A stretch of 16,751 bases of DNA from Thalassiosira profunda (lineage: Eukaryota; Bacillariophyta; Thalassiosirophyceae; Thalassiosirales; Thalassiosiraceae), in contig JALLAP010000730.1 in the NCBI GenBank assembly GCA_036939355.1, positions 1 through 16,751 on the forward strand, written 5' to 3'. The notes under the pieces were generated by a model. It was not told the DNA's origin. It saw nothing but the letters and a program-made list of their open reading frames with translations, and did not search any database. Each line of letters begins with the position of its first letter. Position 1 is the stretch's first letter. Made by a program: the position numbers and the translations under genes. Below are positions 1-7,747 of the stretch, in pieces.

Positions 1-94
1 CGCGCACATTCACCTCGGTGCCGTCGGGCAAACGGACGCGGAGGAGGGCGTTGGGAGGCGCCCCGGCGGGGACGGCGGCCTGGAGCTTGGGCAT
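1..94 (-). CDS. N-terminal fragment of an unidentified protein (partial)
   Basis: The minus strand opens with ATG at 94-92 and stays open for 31 codons to the window edge. The first residues are MPKLQAAVPAGAPPNALLRV, followed by a short RLPDGTEVNV stretch. The pattern VPxGxPPxxLLxVxLPDG resembles a short repeat (V-P-x-G-x-x-P-G ... V-x-x-P-D-G) that I know from stramenopile and plant proteins. The piece is too short to name a family. No other in-frame ATG occurs in the roughly 60 nt upstream that I read through. It is divergently arranged with the zinc-finger gene starting at 530. A chance ORF cannot be excluded, but the amino-acid pattern looks coding. Confidence 0.4.
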   Translation of the reverse strand, partial: MPKLQAAVPAGAPPNALLRVRLPDGTEVNVR

Positions 95-529
95 GGGGTG
101 GTGCCGCGGCGGGAAGGCAGGGCGAGAAGTGGTGCGAGGTAGGTGCAGAGGTGAGAGACTGGTCGAGCCCAGGGTTGCTGCAATTTATCTCGCGGCGTAG
201 TTTTGTACGAAGTGGTTGATTTTGCTGCTTAGCTTGTGATTTGGTGAACCCTTTTAAGTGCACCTCCTCAGCACCTCTCACCACACGCCCCTTCTATCTA
301 TTGTACTCAGCTCTTCACCGACGATGCAACCCCCCGCCCTTTGTCGAGGAAATATCAGTTATTGCACTCACATCAGTTGGTGCACTCTCTAGCCGCGCCA
401 CCGCTGCGCTTTGGGAGCTTTGGCACAATTTTCTCTCAACAGTTGGTGAAGGAGCAGCAGACGTCAGTGCACACGGTGCATGCACCCCCAACAGAGGAAA
501 CAGCGAGGAGTGCTGGTGGTGCGGCCGAT
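95..529. promoter_or_regulatory. Divergent intergenic region with repeated TGCAC elements
   Basis: This 435 bp stretch lies between the start of the minus-strand fragment and the ATG at 530. I see no convincing gene in it: the frame leading into the 530 ATG is open from about 341 but has no Met. GTGCA/TGCAC pentamers recur near 258, 364, 381, 470 and 476-486, and the same motif is dense in the 7748-8092 promoter. A promoter role is inferred from the divergent layout only. Confidence 0.35.
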
Positions 530-1159
530 ATGGAAACACTTCTTGCAGCCGCGACTGGTGGTCGAATTGCAAACGGTGCCGCTGCGATGCAATCTGACGA
601 CGTCAATGTCGACGCGACAAATAACCCGGATGGAGAGAGCGCATCAGCCAAGCCACAACGGTGGAAGGCCTCTATCTTCTTCCCGGTATACCCTGCACAC
701 CACAAAAAAGATGATCTGAACGAGTTGCTGTCGAACCCTCCGGTGGCAATGGATATTTGCACCTTTCTGAACGGCGGGAGGGAGCGGGAGGGCAACAATA
801 GGCTGTACTTTTCTCCCATCAAATATCCTCCGCCGTGCAAAGACGACAGCAAGGAGAGGAAGAAAGAGCTGTTCAATGTTCTTCACGACGATCTAAGAGA
901 GGCGGCAAAAGACGCGGGGTCTCCCATCACAATATTCACCGTTCGGCAAGAAAAACGGTCGTTCTGCTGCCAATGCTCGCCCTGCTACTCAAAGTCGAAG
1001 TCCAAAGTGGAGTCTGATCCGGCGGAGTCCTGCCCATTCCGCCTCTCGGTGAATTGCGACGAGCATGGCTACTATATATCGCTGGGCCGCCTGGCGGGCA
1101 ATGCAGAGCACGTTGGCCACCCCCCGCAGCAGAAACGCTTAACGCTTCGTATTAAATGA
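530..1159 (+). CDS. Truncated MULE/FAR1-type zinc-finger protein (transposon-derived)
   Basis: The ORF has 209 residues from the first in-frame ATG (530). The first 50 residues are low in complexity. The C-terminal part holds a Cys/His cluster: C146, C147, C149, C152, C168 and C176, then H194 and H197 in a HVGHP motif. A Cys pair, a CPFRLSV strand, a D-E-x-G-Y-Y turn and a final HxxH is the layout of the WRKY/GCM1-superfamily finger found at the N-terminus of FAR1/FLYWCH-like MULE transposases. The protein stops 12 residues after the final His, so no DDE catalytic domain follows. Family members normally continue for several hundred residues, so this is probably a relic or a domesticated DNA-binding fragment. 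An exapted regulator is the alternative. The family call is by motif only. Confidence 0.5.
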   Translation: METLLAAATGGRIANGAAAMQSDDVNVDATNNPDGESASAKPQRWKASIFFPVYPAHHKKDDLNELLSNPPVAMDICTFLNGGREREGNNRLYFSPIKYPPPCKDDSKERKKELFNVLHDDLREAAKDAGSPITIFTVRQEKRSFCCQCSPCYSKSKSKVESDPAESCPFRLSVNCDEHGYYISLGRLAGNAEHVGHPPQQKRLTLRIK

Positions 1160-1289
1160 CATCGGGCTATTCTATTGTCTCGTAATGATGCCGACATCTC
1201 TTTTGTCTTTCTTTTGCCCCACTCAGGGACAGCACCAGCAACGGGGCCGGATCATACCTTCGTTGGTACGCTTGGGATCTTCCCGCATT

Positions 1290-1331
1290 CCGGTCGGACT
1301 TGACCGGGTTGTGACGTATAACATACACCCT

Positions 1332-1383
<52 letters not shown>

Positions 1384-1590
1384 CTGCAGGTCGGACTTGA
1401 CCCGCGTAGGATCCCCCTTCTGCCATCGTGACACTGCCAGCCGGACTTGACTTGGCAAAGCCACCACCTTCCCTCCTCCTCCTCCTCCCCCTCGTCCCTA
1501 CCGGTCGGACTTGACCAGTGGAACTCATGCCGGTCGGACTTGACCGGCGGATTCCCTACCGTTTTCCCTTCCTGCCGGTCGGACTTGGCC
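1290..1590 (+). repeat. Six dispersed copies of a hairpin motif, consensus CCGGTCGGACTTGACCGG
   Basis: All copies lie on the same strand. Perfect 18-mers are at 1290-1307 and 1530-1547, the latter extending to a 20 bp unit at 1529-1548. Shorter or mutated copies are at 1389-1402 (GGTCGGACTTGACC), 1441-1452 (CCGGACTTGACT), 1501-1516, and 1575-1590 (one A-to-G change in the right arm). The arms CCGGTC and GACCGG pair across a GGACTT loop. Spacing is irregular (about 30-100 bp), so this is not a simple tandem minisatellite. The gap between the first two copies contains the TC microsatellite. No function is recognised. Confidence 0.85.
1335..1379 (+). repeat. (TC)n microsatellite, about 22 units
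   Basis: An uninterrupted TC dinucleotide run ends in TATCCCTGCAG. It sits between two hairpin-motif copies in the gene-free 1160-2150 stretch. The pyrimidine run followed by CCCTGCAG resembles a 3' splice site, but reading on from it gives a stop within a few codons, so I do not call an intron. Confidence 0.97.
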
Positions 1591-1697
1591 AGCTTACCAA
1601 CTCCTCCCGAATCTCCTCTGACTCCACCCTCCCCGACGAAACATAAGTGCCCGTCCCTCTCCAGTCCCCCCGTCCGCCCCCCAAATGGCGAATCCGT

Positions 1698-2224
1698 GTG
1701 GCGCGAGCTCAATCCATCAGCAGTAGTAATGCCGATGTGGCGCGCTGGTCCCTGAGAAGCCCCTCCAGCTCCTAGTCAACCCTCAGCTTGATCTCCTCCT
1801 CCCTCGGTCGAGACGTGTCCCGGAGCGCTGCTCAGACCGCCGGCGTCGCTGCCGACGTGGCGCGCTGGGCAACCGTCTCGATCTTGCTCGGAGAAAGACC
1901 TTGCTTGAGGTCGCCGAGCCCACCAATCCTTCTGCTTGGCAAGCTTGACCCTCTCCTTGGAGGTGCGCGTCTTGTGCGCTGACGAGGTGTGGTTCCAACT
2001 GCTGCTGCTAACACTCCAGCTCTCTCGCTCGAGCTGGAGGGAGCGCTGACGGACACCCCATCCCACCGCGGCTACCACGCCCGCGGCCCTTCCTCCTCCT
2101 TCGTCTCCGCTACCGGACATACTGCTGCCGGTCGGGGAGTTGGTAGTGATGTCTTCGGTATCCGGCTAGTTCCCGGAGCGCTGCTACGCTATCAGCCTCG
2201 TTCGAGCTGGAGGGCGCGCTGACG
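1698..2224 (+). repeat. Degenerate, diverged coding-like repeat modules
   Basis: Several short stretches recur. GCCGAYGTGGCGCGCTGG is at 1731-1748 and 1851-1868, and both can be read as ADVARW. CCCGGAGCGCTGCT is at 1819-1832 and again at 2172-2185. TCGAGCTGGAGGGMGCGCTGACG is at 2029-2051 and 2202-2224 with one mismatch, readable as ELEGALT in both copies. A perfect 9 bp inverted repeat (CTCCAGCTC/GAGCTGGAG) is at 2014-2022 and 2031-2039. No single frame is open throughout. The stretch looks like an old duplicated coding segment that has decayed, bridging the zinc-finger relic and the 3' fragments downstream. Confidence 0.5.
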
Positions 2225-2534
2225 AAAGACAACAATGCGAAAAGTCTGCTAGATCGTATGGATCCGCAACCGCCTCCGGTGCAACTCGGGGCGACGATAA
2301 CTTTGCGCAGCATGCACGATGAAATTGATTGCAGAGGTGCTGGAGCGTCAATCCTCGCGTTCGTCTCGTAGAGGGTGGATTCAATCCCCGTTTTCGGGGA
2401 TAATTCTACCAACGACGTGACAAATGCCCTTGACAGCTCGGCTGGTGCGCCGAGCGTCTCTAGTGGGAAGGATTCGCTACGGGCGATCACCATGGTTGGT
2501 CTACAGCGACGAGCTATCATACTAATTCCTTCGT
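2150..2534 (+). pseudogene. Broken reading frame with a single internal TAG
   Basis: Starting after a TGA at 2147-2149, this frame runs through FELEGALTKDN and LLDRMDPQPPPVQLG up to TAG at 2369-2371. It then continues in the same frame through VDSIPVFGDNSTNDV to TAG at 2532-2534. The composition is coding-like on both sides of the stop: it is not low-complexity, and Asp, Asn and Ser are spread naturally. I cannot assign it to a family. No convincing intron removes the internal TAG; the only GT-AG pair ending on it would be 35 nt. It may be the middle of the same decayed element as 530-1159 and 2577-2828. A spliced gene with unusual introns is the alternative. Confidence 0.4.
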
Positions 2535-2576
2535 AGAACACGTAGCATTTTGAAGTTTTGAAGTTTTGAGGTAAGG

Positions 2577-2828
2577 TTGACAGACCCTAGCGCGGGAAAG
2601 TACCCCCCGCAGCAGAATCTCAACTCGAAACGTCCGGGATTCAAGAACACGCTCAATCCGCTCTGGAATGAGATTGCAGAAGTGCATGCCGCATTGGGTT
2701 CAAAAGAGTCGGATACTAAGCTTGGCAGATATCTGAGGGATCACCTGAAATCGATGCGCGAGAAGCTGATAGAAAAGGAGGAGACAAAGGGTGCTACCAA
2801 GAGACGAAGGCTGAGTGAGACAACATAA
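2577..2828 (+). pseudogene. Orphan 3' coding exon, basic coiled-coil tail
   Basis: This open frame has about 83 codons ending in TAA at 2826-2828. It has no ATG near its start and an in-frame TGA lies just upstream, so it is either a terminal exon (possible acceptor TTGACAG ending at 2583) or a fragment. It contains KRPGFKNTLNPLWNEIAEVH, then a charged helical stretch (RYLRDHLKSMREKLIEKEE), and ends with a basic KRRRLSETT that could serve as a nuclear localisation signal. That composition would suit the C-terminal tail of a transposase or DNA-binding protein, for instance the other end of the 530-1159 gene, but I recognise no family. The 211 bp that follow hold no gene that I can see. Confidence 0.4.
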
Positions 2829-3039
2829 CCGCTAATGATGTACTTTCTTTACGCTGATGCCTTGGTTCCAAACACGGCATAAGTGCTTTGCGTCTCGTGC
2901 GCGACGTCGATGATTCGAGAACGCGGCAAAGCAAAGCGTCAAGCGATCAAACGAAGCCGCGCCTGCGTGCGTCTGCCCTAAGTTCACTGTCTGCACGGTA
3001 CCATATCACTTTGGGTCCTATCTTGCTCCGCTGCTCACT

Positions 3040-4277
3040 TTACGCACCCGCTTCGATCCCAAAGGCCGCCCGGCAAACGTCGCAACCGTTTCCGTGCCTC
3101 ACCAAGCATTCCCGGCACGATTCCATATCGCATGCACCACACAACTGAACGGTTTCTTCGATGGGCATGCTGGCGATGCAGTGGTTGCACATGTTCTTGT
3201 GTTGCACCCAATCTGGGTGCAGTAAGACACTTGGTTCGGTTCAATAAGCAGAGGGTTCTCGTGTGTCCCGTCTCCGCCCACCTCTCTGCCGCATCCAAAA
3301 ATAATGTCATCGCAGAAGTTCCTGTTGCACAAACCACAATGCGCCAGTGGAGAATGTTCGGAGCAGAACGCTCTGAGAGTTAGATGGGGGGGCATGAGGC
3401 AACCATCGCTGTCAAGGGACACGCAGCCGCAGAGGAAGGGTGAGAGAACCCCAGATCCTTCAGCAGGGACAAAAAATCCTCGTTTTGTCGCTCACCATTT
3501 TTCGACTTGGGCACAAGTGATGCAGGTTGACACCCCGCACCAGCGACCAGGTCCATCGCCTTCGCAATACAGCACTTCTTGACAGTCGTTGCAGTACACC
3601 CGCTCGCAGCACGAACAGTAATCCATTGCATACTCATTCTCTTCACACTCCGCGCAAACGGTCTTGAGACACGCCGAGCATGCCCGGCGTTGTAACCCGT
3701 AGGAGACCCTGAAACTTCCATCGGAAATCAATGGACCATTAAATGATCCATTGATGACTTCGTTGCGGATTAGGTTGGTGCACTTGGCAAAATGCTCAAC
3801 CCGTTTACCCCCAACGCGAGTACTGCGAGTGAATACAGAGCCATCGCACACGAGCTTGCGCCGCTCCAGAAATCGAGAATAGTTCTCCAAGAAGGCACCG
3901 ACGAGTTCGTTGTCGCCTCCCCGCCAGTGTTTGGGCAGCTGAATATGCTTCAACGAGCTGTCGTCCTTACGAACGATCGTATCGAGGATATTGATCACCA
4001 TCCCGGGCGACAGTGCCGGACGGGTTTCGAGCGTGGGATTCTCGTGCGGCTTCACCAAGCTGAGGTCAATCTGCTCCAGTAGAGGGTAGCCTCGTAGGGG
4101 GTCCAACCCCACCCCCGTAATATTGACGAGGCCGGCGAGCTTCAGCCTCCTGAGATCCGTCCGCGAAATGAAAAATGATAGCAGCTCGGCGACGTCACGA
4201 TCGGCTGAAGACCCATCATCGCCACACTTCCTGCGCTTGCCGCCACCAGTGTTCGCCTCGATAGAAATGGTCGCCAT
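3040..4277 (-). CDS. LRR and Cys-cluster (zinc-binding) protein, spliced
   Basis: ATG is at 4277-4275. Exon 1 (4277-3496, 260 codons plus 2 nt) has an LRR-like unit at about residues 42-75 (LRRLKLAGL ... LLEQIDLSLV). From residue 200 a dense CxxC series begins (ACSACLKTVCAECEE, YCSCCERVYCNDC, CITC), as in zinc-binding RING, B-box or TRIAD-like folds. Intron 1 (3495-3409, 87 nt, GTGAGC...TTGACAG) removes a TGA and restores C..C....C..C spacing across the junction. Exon 2 carries FCSEHSPLAHCGLCNRNFC. The true 3' end is in another frame (MCNHCIASMP ... CGACDMESCRECL ... CDVCRAAFG, stop 3042-3040). That requires either a second intron (3281-3196, 86 nt, GTGGGC...CACAAG) or a frameshift. With both introns the protein is 354 residues. 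A ubiquitin-ligase or scaffold role is possible but not shown. It shares its upstream region with the plastid-protein gene at 4627. Confidence 0.7.
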
Positions 4278-4626
4278 GCCGAAGCTCCTCGCCTCTCCCC
4301 GCTTTGCTCTTCTCCGCTCGCTCGCCGCTGCCAGATTTTTTCCAGACGACTCGCGTGCACGATTAGATAGTTATCACGTAGGAGTTAGCTGAAAGAGGGA
4401 GAAGCCTTCTGCTGCGCGACTGAAACAGCTGCTCGGCGTCAGTTCACCAGCCCCCCGCTTCGCTTCTTGCTTTGACGCCACAAAAGATCTCGGAAGATCT
4501 TTCGGCACACACACGCACCTTCCCTTCACGCTCGGTTCACCTTGGGCGGCTTCATAATCGCAACCAACGCCATCGACGACGACGAGACGACGACAACAGC
4601 TACCGATACCAAGAACAGCCCCAGCC
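4278..4626. promoter_or_regulatory. Divergent promoter region, LRR/Cys gene and plastid-protein gene
   Basis: This 349 bp region lies between two divergent start codons. No gene is visible in it. The one notable element is the perfect palindrome at 4483-4502, listed separately. The pyrimidine- and CGACGA-rich tract at 4560-4620 just before the + strand ATG is probably 5' UTR. The promoter role is inferred from position. Confidence 0.45.
4483..4502. promoter_or_regulatory. Perfect inverted repeat AAAGATCT-CGGA-AGATCTTT
   Basis: Two 8 bp arms are separated by 4 bp, about 125 bp upstream of the + strand ATG at 4627 and about 205 bp upstream of the minus-strand ATG at 4277. The symmetry would suit a dimeric transcription factor. 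No known site is recognised and the sequence alone does not prove function. Confidence 0.35.
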
Positions 4627-5302
4627 ATGATGCTCCGCACACTCGCCGTCGCCGCCACCCTCTGCGCCTCCGCCGAGGCGTTCGCCGTCGGTCGCCCGCC
4701 CCTCGCGGTGAGTTGCTCTGATGTATTGCAAAGATTCTCCACACTCGTGCTTGCCTGACACCTCTGTTCTCTGCACATCGTTCCCATCCACCCGCAGCCC
4801 CGGGCCGCCACCTCCCTCAACCTCATGACCGTCGCCGAAGTCGACGCCATCATCACCGAGGCGGAGGCCTGCGCCGAGGGAGAGTGCGCCCTCGACGAGG
4901 TCGAGAACCTCATCAACAACCTTCAAGACCAGCAGTCGTCGCTGAGCAAGCGGATCGAGGAGATCGGGGGTTTGATCAAGGACCTGGAGCACGTGAACGG
5001 AAAGGACGACCGTCCCGTGGACGAGGTGCGGGAGACGGTCCGGGCCATCTTCCGGATTTTCGCCATGGGTGTGAGTAACTATGGGTTGTATCTTGCAAAT
5101 CTCTGATCGAATGTTGATTATGTGCTCATCTTCGTTGACCTTGTGCTAAACCTTCATCGTTCTTCTTATTAATTGATTGCAGGACAAGGCGAGCGGAAAC
5201 GACTACCCGTCCCTTTCTATGCCCATGGGATACTCGGGGGAGACCGCGGGCGGCGGAAAGACGGCCTACGACGTCTTGCCCCCCAAGCCCATTAAGAAGT
5301 AA
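4627..5302 (+). CDS. Putative plastid-targeted small helical protein, three exons
   Basis: The product is about 157 residues. Exon 1 (4627-4707) encodes a hydrophobic leader MMLRTLAVAATLCASAEAFA, a signal peptide ending in an AFA-type motif typical of heterokont plastid preproteins. Intron 1 (4708-4797) is GTGAGT...CCGCAG. Exon 2 (4798-5070) encodes an acidic helical domain with a possible coiled coil (LINNLQDQQSSLSKRIEEIG) and the pair C-A-E-G-E-C. Intron 2 (5071-5183) is GTGAGT...TTGCAG. Exon 3 reads PSLSMPMGYSGE and TAYDVLPPKPIKK before TAA at 5300-5302. My base count for exon 3 is one short of a multiple of three in the 5211-5220 block, so that block deserves a check. I do not recognise a named family; a conserved algal plastid protein of unknown function is most likely. 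Only two Cys are present, which argues against a CP12 assignment. Confidence 0.75.
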
Positions 5303-5605
5303 AGCTGTTGAGGAGTTTGCTGGGGAGGGATTGTGGGAGTTGGAGAGGACTTTGCCAAACTCGACATCAGCTCATTTTTGGCGCCGGTAGGGTGGCCCTG
5401 TGGTGGAACCAAAACAATCTACGCTCATAGAGGTGTGATTCGGCGGAGGGAGGAGACGAACGCTGTTGTGCTCAGACCAAACAAAGATCTCGTCTCGTTG
5501 AGCGGGAAGTAGATATCAACAGAGCATCATTAGTTGTCCCATAGAAACATCTGTCATACGAGTCGTCTTCCTCCAATAGTTGTGTTTTGATACCAGCTGA
5601 CATTA
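5303..5605. other. Convergent 3' intergenic region
   Basis: This 303 bp stretch lies between the stop codons of the plastid-protein gene (+) and the transporter gene (-). I see no ORF, repeat or structured RNA of note. It presumably holds both 3' UTRs. No clear AATAAA signal is seen on either strand. Confidence 0.6.
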
Positions 5606-7747
5606 TTAGCAGTTCTCGTCCCCTGGAACTTTGCGCCGGTGGTGGAGCGGGCTGCTGGCTCTTAAAGCGTCATACTCATAGCACCCACCGCCCTTCTTTG
5701 GCGATCGTCTCCGACGGCCGTCATGGTGCTTATCTCGCTTGCTTGCCCGAAGGCTCTTGGCGACCAAGCTCGCAATGAAGAGGAAGATCCCACTTATGTG
5801 CTGTGCACTGCACTCGTTGGGGAACAGTGCAAAACTGAGGAAGATTGTCGCAGCTTTCCGCGCCGTGGAAGTGATGCTCATGGTCAGCGCCCCAAAGGAC
5901 TTGGTGATGGCAGCCGAGCAGGAGGACGAAAGGAAGCCAACAGTAGAAAAAACGACCAGTGTCATGATCTTGCCGAATGCGGTCCAGGTGGGTTCCAATC
6001 CTTCCTCCATCTCGTGCACCGTTCCGGGTCGTATGAGATACACCAAACCATCGCGAAGGTCTCCCTTGACCGCCGCAGCGATGCAGATGAAGAACGTGGC
6101 GATGGAATAAAGGCGAAAGATAAACTCGTCCTGCCCCACGTTGTAGCCTCGCATCAACGCCTCAGAGAGATTGCTTATGGCTCCATCGCACAGCAGGGAT
6201 ATTGTCAACATCAAAATCCCCAGGGGGCGAAACACCGCGGAAGAATGAGCGTCCGCGTGCATGAAGAGCATCAATCCCGTCACCATCAGGCCGACGATCC
6301 CGTAGTCTGCCACGCCGTACCGCTTTCTGGTGATCACCACGCCAAAAATCATCGTGAACAGCACCCGGGTCGACTTCATCAAGGTCTTGGCCGGATAATT
6401 CACGTATTGCATTGCGAGGTTTGTCATGGCCAGGTCGATTGCTCGCAACATGGACAGGCCGACGTACAGTTCCATCGGAACCGTTGATCCGCCGGCGGTT
6501 GTGGATTGCTCTGACATCTTTCCGCGCAGCCGGCCCCAGCTTTCCAATCGTCGCAGCCTCCTGGAGAGGGGCACGCTTCCGGCGGGCTGCGGAACATCCT
6601 CCGCGCTCGCCCCCGTGTCCAGCTTGCGGAAGAAGTAGCTCAGAATCGTATACCCCGTGAACTGCGCCAGCGCCAGGAACAATCCCAATTTTCTCCCGCA
6701 CAATTCCACGCTGATCAACTCCTGCAAGTAGCCATAAAGTAACGAGAAGCCGAATGTCCCTGAGGCGCTGATGAGAAACTGCGATCTGCGGGAGTGGGAC
6801 GAGAGGTCCCACCCCAAAACCACGAACGTTGCATCTGCCTCAGCCGATAGCGGGGACACCGGAGGGGGCGGCACCCCCTCCCGCAGCTGCGCCATCGTTT
6901 TCGCGTCCGACAGTGCCGGCGACCCCTCGATCGTCGGCAGCCCGTACGGCGGGTAGCTGCTCCCCCTTGAAATGCCCCCCGTCGTGATCTCCAACGGGGG
7001 CACTTGTATTTGGGGGTGGTACCGCCTCCGGGAAACGAGGTTGTCGTGTTGGGAATGCGAGCCGCCCGAGGAGGCGCTGCCGTCGTCCCGCACGGACGAC
7101 CGCGCCGACAACGTCAGAAAGTCGTGCTCCGATCCCCCGTACGCGCCCCGTCGCAACCCCCGCTCCGTGGGCGGCGCCCGGGGAGGGGACGGCGTCCCCG
7201 TGTGGTGGAAGAAGTCCTCGGAATGCCGCTCGCTGATTTGGTGCCGGGCGCGCTCGTCGTAGCTCCGCGACGATTGCATGTTGTGAAAGAGGCGCTTTTC
7301 GGCCTCGGGCGTGCGTGAGCCGAGCGAGCGCGATCCGGAGGCGCCGCCGTGGGATCGGCCCTTGGTGGGGCTGGTCCCCTCGGTGGCCGATCTTTGGTAG
7401 TGCGGCGGCACCACCGATACGCGCATTCCGGCCGCAGCGTCGGCATCATCCAAATGTTGCTGCTGCAATTGTGGTTGTCGAGGCGGCCGCGGGGCTTGCT
7501 GCGGAGATTGATGCCTATGCCGCAACCTCCGATTCGTCGGCGATCCAATCGTGAGGTTGGCCCCGTCCCGGAGGGTGTGCACGCCGCTCGACGGGGAGGG
7601 GACCTGGCCCGAGATGGGCGCGGTGGCCAACGGACCTCTGTCGCGCACATCATGATGGGCATTCCCTCCCTCCGCGGCATCAGCGGGCTCCACGAGCGGC
7701 CGCCGCAGCGCCTCGTCGTCAGCGCCGTCGAAGGAGGACCTCCGCAT
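5606..7747 (-). CDS. UAA/SLC35B-type nucleotide-sugar (or PAPS) transporter
   Basis: This single-exon gene encodes 713 residues from ATG at 7747-7745; the frame extends further upstream but without an ATG. Residues 1 to about 320 are low-complexity, rich in Ser, Pro, Arg, His and Gln, and probably disordered. About ten hydrophobic helices follow, from about 322 (QFLISASGTFGFSLLYGYLQ) to about 665. Family landmarks are YPAKTLMKSTRVLFTMIFGV (about 451-470), matching the conserved YP-x-x-x-x-K-S-x-(K/R)-V-x-x-x-M-x-x-G segment of SLC35B transporters, and STARKAATIFLSF (about 627-639), matching their TTTRK-F motif. Such proteins exchange nucleotide sugars or PAPS across Golgi/ER membranes. A Ser/Arg/Gly-rich loop of about 45 residues splits helices 2 and 3. 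SLC35B members are usually 320-430 residues, so the N-terminal extension is exceptional. The substrate cannot be read from the sequence. Confidence 0.85.
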   Translation of the reverse strand: MRRSSFDGADDEALRRPLVEPADAAEGGNAHHDVRDRGPLATAPISGQVPSPSSGVHTLRDGANLTIGSPTNRRLRHRHQSPQQAPRPPRQPQLQQQHLDDADAAAGMRVSVVPPHYQRSATEGTSPTKGRSHGGASGSRSLGSRTPEAEKRLFHNMQSSRSYDERARHQISERHSEDFFHHTGTPSPPRAPPTERGLRRGAYGGSEHDFLTLSARSSVRDDGSASSGGSHSQHDNLVSRRRYHPQIQVPPLEITTGGISRGSSYPPYGLPTIEGSPALSDAKTMAQLREGVPPPPVSPLSAEADATFVVLGWDLSSHSRRSQFLISASGTFGFSLLYGYLQELISVELCGRKLGLFLALAQFTGYTILSYFFRKLDTGASAEDVPQPAGSVPLSRRLRRLESWGRLRGKMSEQSTTAGGSTVPMELYVGLSMLRAIDLAMTNLAMQYVNYPAKTLMKSTRVLFTMIFGVVITRKRYGVADYGIVGLMVTGLMLFMHADAHSSAVFRPLGILMLTISLLCDGAISNLSEALMRGYNVGQDEFIFRLYSIATFFICIAAAVKGDLRDGLVYLIRPGTVHEMEEGLEPTWTAFGKIMTLVVFSTVGFLSSSCSAAITKSFGALTMSITSTARKAATIFLSFALFPNECSAQHISGIFLFIASLVAKSLRASKRDKHHDGRRRRSPKKGGGCYEYDALRASSPLHHRRKVPGDENC

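Noticed and set aside
1149..1389. Intron from GTATTA to the TC run and CCCTGCAG, extending the zinc-finger ORF
   Set aside because: Splicing there leads to a TGA within four codons, so it does not extend the protein.
1290..1590. CRISPR-like array
   Set aside because: Repeats are short and degenerate, spacers range from about 13 to 82 bp and include a microsatellite, and the context is eukaryotic.
3213..3281. 69-nt intron GTGGGC...CACCCAG in the Cys-cluster gene
   Set aside because: The acceptor looks good, but 69 nt is a multiple of three and leaves the downstream sequence in the wrong frame for the CNHC ... CDVC exon.
5723..6487. 254-codon + strand open frame across the transporter gene
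   Set aside because: It is antisense to clear transmembrane coding sequence, and the translation is a Gln/His/Gly-rich shadow.
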